A stretch of DNA of 11,855 bases from an uncultured Collinsella sp. GTDB taxonomy: Bacteria; Actinomycetota; Coriobacteriia; Coriobacteriales; Coriobacteriaceae. The translations under genes were made by a program, and so were the position numbers. The DNA lies in the NCBI GenBank assembly GCA_958447915.1, contig CAUDCB010000051.1:1-11855 (forward strand), read 5' to 3'. The notes under the pieces were generated by a model. The model was not told where the DNA came from and made no database searches. It saw nothing but the letters and a program-made list of their open reading frames with translations. Below, piece by piece: positions 6,123 through 11,855 of the stretch (position 1 is the first letter of the stretch; every line of letters starts with the position of its first letter).

Positions 6123-6197
6123 TGTGCATTAGAGTCGATGGCATAGGAATAAACAAAGTGGCCGCCCCCGCGTAAGCGAAGACGGCCACTTCTCACG
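6123..6197 (+). repeat. 75-nt spacer repeat B, copy 2
   Basis: This is the gap-free partner of 3551-3625. It keeps the hairpin: AAGTGGCCGCC (6156-6166) pairs with GACGGCCACTT (6181-6191) with one mismatch. An A-T pair of copy 1 is a G-C pair here, changed on both sides. It also keeps the equivalent of the aldehyde dehydrogenase end, TTT-GTG-CAT-TAG (FVH, stop), although no gene reads into it here. Confidence 0.75.
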
Positions 6198-6398
6198 ATG
6201 AAAACGTGTATCGGAGTTGGCAAGACCCGCTGCAACGGGCGCCATCCGTGTTCCTATCTTATCATCCGCAAGCGTTCTGTCGCGTAAGCGTTGCGGCAAG
6301 CGATTGAAGGACGCAGACAGGATGTATTTGTGTCCGCGCGGGTCCGTAGACTTCTCAACTATGTGGTGGACGCTCGCTAACTGGCAATGGAGGCGGTC

Positions 6399-6578
6399 AT
6401 GTTTGATGATGACGACCTGTTCGATCTGACAGATGATCCGTTTGAGTGGGATCTACTGCTCGATGATGATGAGCTGGAGCAGGATCGTAAGAAGCGGCAG
6501 GACAAGAACGCCCAGGGTGACGCGTCGAAAAAGAAAGACAAACGCCGCCGAGGTCTGTTCGGCGGGCTCTTTGGCTAA
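6399..6578 (+). CDS. Small acidic/basic protein of unknown function
   Basis: This is a 59-residue protein with a striking charge split. The first half is very acidic and Asp-rich (MFDDDDLFDLTDDPFEWD, then LLLDDDELE), and the second half is very basic (RKKRQDK, SKKKDKRRRG). It ends in a Gly/Phe/Leu tail, GLFGGLFG. There is no signal peptide, cysteine or membrane helix. An ATG at 6387 is in frame, but GGAGG at 6389-6393 fits the ATG at 6399 with five bases between, so the later start is chosen. The gene lies between repeat B and the phosphoesterase gene. I do not recognise a family. The charge split suggests self-association or binding to a nucleic acid or ribosome, which is only an inference. 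Confidence 0.75.
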   Translation: MFDDDDLFDLTDDPFEWDLLLDDDELEQDRKKRQDKNAQGDASKKKDKRRRGLFGGLFG

Positions 6579-6580
6579 CC

Positions 6581-6623
6581 GACGCGCCAAAGCGTCTGTA
6601 TACTAGGCACGTGTTAGACACGT
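6581..6623 (+). promoter_or_regulatory. Candidate promoter and inverted repeats before the phosphoesterase
   Basis: TATACT at 6599-6604 is a 5-of-6 match to the -10 hexamer; no good -35 is seen. A GACGC/GCGTC hairpin (6581-6596) lies just before it and may be a weak terminator of the small gene. The palindrome ACGTGT-TAG-ACACGT (6609-6623) lies where transcription would start and could be an operator or a leader hairpin. Confidence 0.3.
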
Positions 6624-6644
6624 TGCGAAATGAGGACATGGACG

Positions 6645-7190
6645 ATGATGTGGTTTACCGCTGACCTGCACCTGGGCGATACGAATATCTTGCACGACAT
6701 GGATCGACCGTTTGATTCAGTCGAGGAGATGAACCGCAAGGTCATCGATGCCGTCAATGAGTGCGTGGCGGCGGACGATCGTCTCTATATCTTGGGAGAC
6801 TTTACCTATCGTTTGCCCCTGGCGGAGGCGGTGCGCCTGCGCGAGCGTATCGAATGTCAGAACGTGACGCTCATCCGTGGTAACCATGACGGCGACTGGG
6901 AAGATCCCGACGCGCCGCACATTTGGGATGAGGTGCGCGATTACCTGGAGGTTGCCCCGGGCTATGCCAAGGGCCATCGTCTGGTGATGAGCCACTACCC
7001 CATGCTCAGCTGGAATGGCAAGGCGCGCGGTGCCATCATGCTGCACGGACATATCCACAGCAGGGGAGACCGCGTCAACGCGCGCAACCGCGATCGCGAG
7101 CGCCCCATTTACCGCTACGATGTGGGCCTCGACGCCAACAACTACAAGCCCGTAAGCCGAGACCAGATCCTGAATTTCTTTGGCCTGTAG
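6645..7190 (+). CDS. Calcineurin-like metallophosphoesterase
   Basis: This 181-residue cytosolic protein has the full dinuclear-metal motif set of the calcineurin-like phosphoesterase superfamily: Asp7 and His9 (ADLHLGD), Gly51-Asp52 (LGDFTY), Asn80-His81 (RGNHDGD), His117 (MSHYP) and GHIH (135-138). It should hydrolyse a phosphomonoester or phosphodiester with two metal ions. The substrate, whether nucleotide, nucleic acid or phosphoprotein, cannot be told from these motifs. The frame opens at an ATG at 6630 that lacks a ribosome-binding site. GAGGA at 6632-6636 lies eight bases before the ATG at 6645, where the beta strand MMWFTADLH begins, so the later start is chosen. The gene ends just before repeat A copy 2 and its terminator, so it forms its own short unit. 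Confidence 0.9.
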   Translation: MMWFTADLHLGDTNILHDMDRPFDSVEEMNRKVIDAVNECVAADDRLYILGDFTYRLPLAEAVRLRERIECQNVTLIRGNHDGDWEDPDAPHIWDEVRDYLEVAPGYAKGHRLVMSHYPMLSWNGKARGAIMLHGHIHSRGDRVNARNRDRERPIYRYDVGLDANNYKPVSRDQILNFFGL

Positions 7191-7195
7191 CTCGC

Positions 7196-7291
7196 AAACC
7201 GCCACGAAGGGGACAGGCACCTTTGTGGCGGTTCTGGCGCCGTTGCCATTATGGCAGCGGCGCCTTTTTTGTCCGTGCGGCGCGGTAGAGT
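7196..7291 (+). repeat. 95-nt double-hairpin spacer repeat A, copy 2
   Basis: This is the partner of 6001-6095. The first hairpin (7197-7210 with 7220-7233) has one change, A to G at 7206, which turns an A-U into a G-U pair and so keeps the stem in plus-strand RNA. The T-tract has six T's instead of five. Similarity ends at TAGAGT, 38 bases before the next start codon. It sits five bases after the phosphoesterase stop, as copy 1 sits six bases after the deacetylase stop. Confidence 0.85.
7236..7270 (+). terminator. Intrinsic terminator of the phosphoesterase gene (inside repeat A)
   Basis: GGCGCCGTTGCCA (7236-7248) pairs with 7252-7264 and is followed by six T's (7265-7270). It is the same structure as at 6041-6074 and a strong rho-independent terminator. 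Confidence 0.85.
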
Positions 7292-7328
7292 GTAGGCGGT
7301 TGAAATTTGCGTCCATCGAGGAGCTGCC

Positions 7329-9086
7329 ATGAACGAGATTAAGTGCCCGCATTGCGGCGAAGTGTTTAAGGTCGATGCGTCCGGCTATGCGGATATCGTC
7401 AAGCAAGTACGCGATGCCGAGTTCTCGCACGACCTGGATGAGCGTGTGAAGGCGGTCCAGCGCGAGGGCGAGCAGGCGCTGGAGCTTGAACGCTCGCGTT
7501 CGACGGCCGCTTTGCAAAAGGCGGAGTCCCAGCGTAACGCCCAGCTTATCGAGCAGAAGAACGCCGCAGCTCAACAGCTGGCACAAGAGGTCGCCAAGCG
7601 CGATGCCGAACTTGCCAAGCTGCGCGCCAAGCTCGAGGGCGCTGCTGCAGAGCGCGAGAGCGCAAGCCAGCGTGCGGCGGTAGAGGCCCGCGTCGATGCT
7701 CAAAAGGAGAATGCCGAGCTCCAGCGCGAAATCGACAGCTTGCGTGCACAGCTGGGACGTAAGGATGACGAGGCCAGGCTTGCCGAGTCGGAGGCGCGCA
7801 ACGCTGCTCAAAGCGATCTGGCCGCACGCGATGCGCAGATTGCCGAGCTGCAGTCCAAGCTTGCCGCGGCGGACAAGGCCCAGGAGATGGCGCTTGCTGC
7901 TGCTGCGGCCGAGTCACAGCGTGAGCTCGAGGCTGCTCGCAGCGAGGCCGAGCGCACACTTACTGACTATCGCGCGAAGGTTCAGGAGAAGTTTTCTGCC
8001 GCAAAGGCTCAGTCTGAGCAGGAGGCCGAGGGCCTGCGCGCCCAGCTGCGCGAGCAGGAACTGACGGCAAAAATGAACCTTTCGGAGGCGGTTGCCGCGG
8101 CGGAGCGAGAGCGCGACGAGGCGCGTGCCAAGCTGACGAACGAGCTGGCGGTGCGCGATTCGCGCGAGGAGCAGGCCAAGGCGGCACACGAGCTCGAACT
8201 TGCGCAGACTAAGCGCGCGAACGAGGAGCTGATTCGCTATAAGGATGAAGAGATTGAGCGCCTTAAGGACATGAAGGTCCGCCTGTCCACCAAGATGGTG
8301 GGCGAGTCGCTCGAGCAGCACTGCGAGACCGAGTTTAACCGCCTACGCATGACGGCGTTTCCCAACGCGTACTTCGAGAAAGACAACGATGCGTCCGAGG
8401 GCACCAAGGGCGACTTTATCTTCCGCGAGTGCGACGCGAGCGGCAACGAGATCATTTCGATCATGTTCGAGATGAAAAACGAGAACGACGAGACCGCGAC
8501 CAAACACAAGAACGAGGATTTCTTTAAGAAACTCGACCACGATCGTCGCCAGAAAGGCTGTGAGTACGCGGTGCTCTGCACGCTGCTCGAGCCCGAGAGC
8601 GAGCTTTATAACGCAGGAATCGTGGACGTGAGCTATCGCTACGAGAAGATGTACGTGATCCGCCCACAGTTTTTCATTCCCATGATTACGCTGCTGCGCA
8701 ACGCTGCCATGGGTTCGCTGCGCTATAAGCAGGAGCTGGCGGAGTACAAACAGCAGAATATCGAGGTCACGAACTTCGAAGCCAAGATGGAAAAGTTCAA
8801 GGACGGCTTCTCGCGCAACTACAACTTGGCGAGCAAGCAGTTCGAGTCGGCAATCAAGGAGATTGATGCTGCCATTAAGCAGCTCGAGAAGACCAAGGAC
8901 GACTTGCGCCGCAGCACCGAGAACCTGCGTCTTGCCCACAACAAGGCCGATGAGCTTACCATTCGCAAGCTCACATGGGGCAACAAGACTATGAAGGCGG
9001 CGTTTGACGAGGCGCGTGAGGCTGCGTCGGAGACAAGCGATGAGCCGGCCGAGGCGGATTCGTATGAGGTCGAGGATGCCGAGTAG
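7329..9086 (+). CDS. DUF2130 protein: half zinc ribbon, long coiled coil, nuclease-like domain
   Basis: This 585-residue cytosolic protein has three parts. Residues 1-20 hold one CPHCG pair (Cys6, Cys9), half of a zinc ribbon, which could be completed by dimerisation. Residues about 25-315 are rich in Ala, Glu, Arg, Lys and Gln in a heptad-like pattern and should form a long coiled coil. Residues about 316-480 match the DUF2130 family as I know it. Within this, Glu326, GTKGD (Asp362) and FEMK (Glu381, Lys383) are spaced like the Glu, Asp and ExK of a PD-(D/E)XK nuclease core. A second helical segment follows (480-545), then an acidic tail. The layout recalls RmuC, a coiled-coil protein with a nuclease-like domain. 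GAGGAG lies five bases before the ATG. The family is clear; nuclease activity and a role in DNA metabolism are inferences. Confidence 0.85.
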   Translation: MNEIKCPHCGEVFKVDASGYADIVKQVRDAEFSHDLDERVKAVQREGEQALELERSRSTAALQKAESQRNAQLIEQKNAAAQQLAQEVAKRDAELAKLRAKLEGAAAERESASQRAAVEARVDAQKENAELQREIDSLRAQLGRKDDEARLAESEARNAAQSDLAARDAQIAELQSKLAAADKAQEMALAAAAAESQRELEAARSEAERTLTDYRAKVQEKFSAAKAQSEQEAEGLRAQLREQELTAKMNLSEAVAAAERERDEARAKLTNELAVRDSREEQAKAAHELELAQTKRANEELIRYKDEEIERLKDMKVRLSTKMVGESLEQHCETEFNRLRMTAFPNAYFEKDNDASEGTKGDFIFRECDASGNEIISIMFEMKNENDETATKHKNEDFFKKLDHDRRQKGCEYAVLCTLLEPESELYNAGIVDVSYRYEKMYVIRPQFFIPMITLLRNAAMGSLRYKQELAEYKQQNIEVTNFEAKMEKFKDGFSRNYNLASKQFESAIKEIDAAIKQLEKTKDDLRRSTENLRLAHNKADELTIRKLTWGNKTMKAAFDEAREAASETSDEPAEADSYEVEDAE

Positions 9087-9106
9087 AGCATAGCGGATAG
9101 TGCAAA

Positions 9107-9142
9107 AGCGGGGCCGCTGGCGATGTTGCCGGCGGCCCCGCT
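9107..9142. terminator. Bidirectional terminator between the DUF2130 and helicase genes
   Basis: AGCGGGGCCGC (9107-9117) pairs perfectly with GCGGCCCCGCT (9132-9142) around a 14-base loop. The plus side is followed by TCGTTT. On the minus side the flanking AAAA gives TTTT. It lies between the convergent stops at 9086 and 9165 and can serve both genes. Confidence 0.8.
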
Positions 9143-9164
9143 TCGTTTCGTACCATTATGTTGG

Positions 9165-11846
9165 CTAGTCTTCGAGCAAGTCCTCGATAAAGCCGACGCG
9201 GTAGTTTTTGAAGATGACCTCGCCGCCGTCCTGTGTAGCGTCCAGATCGACATCGCCCATGATGCCAAAGTCATGGTCGCCGTCCTCGTCGGCAAAGATC
9301 TGGTGCACGTGCCACACGTGGAGCGCCTTCTCGTCGGACTCGTCGATCGAGAACATTGCGGAGGAGCGCGCGTCGCCGTCGGTGAGAATCTCCTCGTGCT
9401 GCTCATGGTAGGCGTCGAGTGCCTTTTGCCAGCGGACCTCGCTCATACCCCAGTCCTCGTCGAGCTCGCCCAGATCGCGCACGTGTCCGCGGGCTGCAAG
9501 GGTTACGCGGCGGAAGAGCGCGTTGCGCACCAACAGCGTGCAGCCGCGACGGTCCGCAACGACCTCGTCGATGCCCTGCGGCGGCGCGGCATCGAGGGCT
9601 GCCGGGTTGCCGGCGTTCTCCCACTCGTCCACCAGGCTCGAGTCCACCGAGCGCACCACAAAGCCGAGCCACGAAATGATGTCACGCAGGCGCTCATCGC
9701 GCTTCTCAATGGGCACGGTGCGATCGAGCGAACGGTAGGCCTCGGCTAGGTAGCGCAGCAGAATGCCCTCGGAGCGGGCGATGCCGAGCTTTTGGATATA
9801 GCCCTTAAAATCGCTCGCGCTTTCCAGCATATCGCGCAGAACGCTCTTGGGAGAGAGCTGATAGTCGTTGGCCCAGGGCACTTCCTGGCAGTACTTGTCA
9901 AAAGCGGCGTCGAGCAAATCCTCGAGCGGCTTTTCGTACGTGACATCTTGAATGCGCTCCAAGCGCTCCTCATAGTCGACGCCGTCGGCCTTCATCTCGG
10001 CCATGGCGCGGTCGCGCGCGGTACGCTCCTGGGCGCGGAGCACCTGTTTGGGGTCCTCGAGCGTGGCCTCGACCATGCTGATGAGGTCCATGGTATAGGT
10101 CTCACTCTCGGGGTCGAGCAGCTCCAGCGCGGCAAGCAAAAACGGCGAGAGCGGCTGGTCGAGCGCAAAGTCCTCGGGCAGGTCGACCGTCAGCGCGTAG
10201 TCGATGTCCGGCGCGGCGTCAGCCGGAGCGTCGGGTGCGGGCGGCACCTCGGTGCGTACGACGACGCCGGAGTCGATGAGCGTGGCGAAGATCTCGTCGG
10301 CACGAACCTCGAGCTTCGCCTTTTCCTCGGGCGTTTGCAGGCTTGTCTCGATAAGGTCGTGCACGCGGGCGCGGGCGTCGCCGCCCTGCTCGACCACGCT
10401 AATCACCATGGAGTGTGTGATGCGAAGGCGCGGCTTGAGCGTTTCGGGCTGCGTCTCGATCAGGCGCTCAAAGGTCTGCTTGTTCCAGGTGACAAAGCCC
10501 TCGGGGGCCTTCTTCTTTTTAATCTTGCGGAGCTTCTTGGGGTCGTCACCCGCCTTGGCCATGAGCTTGGCGTTCTCGATCTCGTGCTCCGGGGCCTCGG
10601 CGATGACCATGCCCTCGGTATCGAAGCCCGAGCGGCCGGCGCGGCCGGCAATCTGATGAAACTCGCGGGCGCGCAGACGACGCATCTTGTAGCCGTCGAA
10701 CTTGGTGAGCGCGGTGAGGACCACAGTGTGGATGGGCACGTTAATGCCGACGCCGAGTGTGTCGGTGCCGCAAATGACGGGCAGTAGGCCCTGCTGCGCC
10801 AGGCGCTCGACCAGCAGGCGATAGCGCGGCAGCATACCGGCATGGTGCACGCCGACGCCGCAGCCAAGCAGGCGCTTGAGAATCTTGCCAAAGGCCGTCG
10901 AGAAGCTCGTGCCTTTGGCGGCTTCTTTAATAGCCTCGCGCTGCTCCTTGCTGGCAATGCCGAAGTTGGCGAGCGACTGTGCCGTCGCAAGTGCGGCATC
11001 CTGGCTAAAGTGCACGATATAGAGCGGGGCTTCGCCGCGGCGCATCGCGAGCTCGACGGTGCCCTCGAGGGAGGTCGTCACATAGTCGTAGCTCAGCGGC
11101 ACGGGGCGTGGGGCATCGACGACCAAGTCGCAGGCAGCGCCGGTGTGTTCCTCGAGCGAGGCGGCGATTGCGGTGACATCGCCGAGCGTGGCGCTCATGA
11201 GCATGAATTGCGTGTGGGGCAGGGTGAGCAGCGGCACCTGCCAGGCCCAGCCGCGATCGGGGTCGGCAAAGTAGTGGAACTCGTCCATGGCCACGCAGCC
11301 CACGTCGGCGTCCTCGCCCTCACGCAGTGCATCGTTGGCAAGGATCTCTGCCGTGCAGCAGATGACGGGCGCCTTGGTGTTGATATGCGTATCTCCGGTG
11401 ATCATGCCGACGTTGTCGCGGCCGAGCACCTGCACCAGGTCGAAGAACTTTTCGCTGACCAGGGCCTTGATGGGGGCCGTGTAATAACAGCGCTTGCCCT
11501 GTGCCATGCCCATAAAGAGCATACCCAGCGCGACGAGCGATTTACCCGATCCGGTCGGCGTGCCTAAGATGACGTGATCGCCGGCAGCCAGGTCCATGAG
11601 GGCCTCTTCTTGGTGATCCCACAGCTCGATGCCGCGGTCGCTCGTCCATTCAAAGAAGCGTTCGAAGGCCTGATCGGGCGTGAGCCACGGTTCGGGCTCA
11701 CTGCCGTCTTCGGGCTCCCACCAGGTGGGGGAGAGCGCGCCGAGCGAGCCGAACTCGGCCTCGGTTCCCGTGCCGCCTGAGAATGAGCTGGCGGCGCCGG
11801 CACCGGAGACGGTGCTGGCGGCGGTATCTGTCGTGGTCTGTGCCAT
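9165..11846 (-). CDS. Ski2-like DExH-box helicase with DUF3516-type C-terminus
   Basis: This 893-residue ATP-dependent nucleic-acid helicase belongs to superfamily 2. After a low-complexity Ala/Ser/Thr/Gly N-terminus (1-40) come Walker A GTPTGSGKS (95-103), motif II DEFH (188-191), SAT (218-220), VHHAGMLP (333-340), TDTLGVGIN (361-369) and HQIAGRAGRSG (397-407). A Lys-rich stretch (437-447) follows, and then a long helical and acidic region to the end. The pattern matches the Ski2/Mtr4-like helicases of actinobacteria that carry a DUF3516 C-terminal domain. A role in RNA turnover or structured-RNA unwinding is inferred from the Ski2 relationship. The ATG at 11844-11846 is nine bases from the window end; the visible bases AGCAAACAC hold no Shine-Dalgarno, so an earlier start outside the window is possible. 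All helicase motifs are intact. The gene converges on the DUF2130 gene with 78 bases between the stops. Confidence 0.93.
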   Translation of the reverse strand: MAQTTTDTAASTVSGAGAASSFSGGTGTEAEFGSLGALSPTWWEPEDGSEPEPWLTPDQAFERFFEWTSDRGIELWDHQEEALMDLAAGDHVILGTPTGSGKSLVALGMLFMGMAQGKRCYYTAPIKALVSEKFFDLVQVLGRDNVGMITGDTHINTKAPVICCTAEILANDALREGEDADVGCVAMDEFHYFADPDRGWAWQVPLLTLPHTQFMLMSATLGDVTAIAASLEEHTGAACDLVVDAPRPVPLSYDYVTTSLEGTVELAMRRGEAPLYIVHFSQDAALATAQSLANFGIASKEQREAIKEAAKGTSFSTAFGKILKRLLGCGVGVHHAGMLPRYRLLVERLAQQGLLPVICGTDTLGVGINVPIHTVVLTALTKFDGYKMRRLRAREFHQIAGRAGRSGFDTEGMVIAEAPEHEIENAKLMAKAGDDPKKLRKIKKKKAPEGFVTWNKQTFERLIETQPETLKPRLRITHSMVISVVEQGGDARARVHDLIETSLQTPEEKAKLEVRADEIFATLIDSGVVVRTEVPPAPDAPADAAPDIDYALTVDLPEDFALDQPLSPFLLAALELLDPESETYTMDLISMVEATLEDPKQVLRAQERTARDRAMAEMKADGVDYEERLERIQDVTYEKPLEDLLDAAFDKYCQEVPWANDYQLSPKSVLRDMLESASDFKGYIQKLGIARSEGILLRYLAEAYRSLDRTVPIEKRDERLRDIISWLGFVVRSVDSSLVDEWENAGNPAALDAAPPQGIDEVVADRRGCTLLVRNALFRRVTLAARGHVRDLGELDEDWGMSEVRWQKALDAYHEQHEEILTDGDARSSAMFSIDESDEKALHVWHVHQIFADEDGDHDFGIMGDVDLDATQDGGEVIFKNYRVGFIEDLLED

Positions 11847-11855
11847 GTGTTTGCT

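Noticed and set aside
6198..6398. Riboswitch or small RNA in the spacer before the 59-residue gene
   Set aside because: Only short stems such as CCGCAA/TTGCGG were found, with no recognised aptamer core and no T-tract terminator before the start codon.
3551..7291. CRISPR array or satellite from the recurring spacer hairpins
   Set aside because: Each repeat family has only two copies more than 1 kb apart, with genes between them, and the units contain terminators.
6717..7811. Minus-strand 364-codon frame across the phosphoesterase, repeat A and DUF2130 start
   Set aside because: It crosses a strong terminator and two genes with clear motifs on the other strand; it is a shadow.
9792..11567. 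Two long plus-strand frames opposite the helicase (9792-10787 and 10842-11567)
   Set aside because: They are antisense images of a helicase with all motifs intact, have no domain I recognise and have Gly/Leu/Val/His-rich shadow composition.

Overview
The window reads as chromosomal DNA of a fermentative, anaerobic, GC-rich actinobacterium, most likely a Coriobacteriia member such as Collinsella or a close relative. I infer this from the reverse rubrerythrin (an anaerobe's oxygen and peroxide defence), the iron-dependent alcohol dehydrogenase beside an aldehyde dehydrogenase, the Ski2-like helicase with an actinobacterial DUF3516-type C-terminus, the high GC at third codon positions and the clear Shine-Dalgarno sequences. 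No database search was possible, so the taxon is an inference. There is no rRNA, tRNA, CRISPR array, transposase, integrase, phage gene or secondary-metabolite cluster in the window.

Layout. Bases 1-61 hold the last codons of a plus-strand gene, followed by a long hairpin shared with the convergent reverse rubrerythrin (135-695, minus). Bases 952-3560 form a two-gene plus-strand operon: an iron-containing alcohol dehydrogenase and a class 3-like aldehyde dehydrogenase. The alcohol dehydrogenase frame is cut by an in-frame TAA at 2065-2067; the typical C-terminal tail of the family continues in the same frame to a TAG at 2170-2172. An MFS efflux-type transporter follows (3803-5002), preceded by a possible 9-codon leader ORF and followed by a possible 36-codon small gene. 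Next come a ChbG/YdjC-family carbohydrate deacetylase (5230-5994), a 59-residue acidic/basic protein (6399-6578), a calcineurin-like phosphoesterase (6645-7190) and a coiled-coil DUF2130 protein with nuclease-like motifs (7329-9086). A bidirectional terminator separates it from the convergent 893-residue DExH helicase (9165-11846, minus), whose start lies nine bases from the window end.

Repeats. Two families sit in the spacers. One is a 95-nt double-hairpin unit placed right after both the deacetylase and the phosphoesterase; it carries the motif GGGGACAGGCACC and ends in a strong intrinsic terminator. The other is a 75-nt unit at the end of the aldehyde dehydrogenase gene and again after the deacetylase; its two copies differ only by transitions, one pair of which is compensatory in the stem.

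How the genes work together. The two dehydrogenases plausibly interconvert alcohol, aldehyde and acid in fermentative metabolism. The rubrerythrin protects the oxygen-sensitive metabolism of such a cell. The remaining genes look like separate transcription units without a shared pathway. I do not see a convincing new multi-gene system. The items most worth a second look are the interrupted alcohol dehydrogenase, the two spacer repeat families, the small ORFs and the DUF2130 protein.
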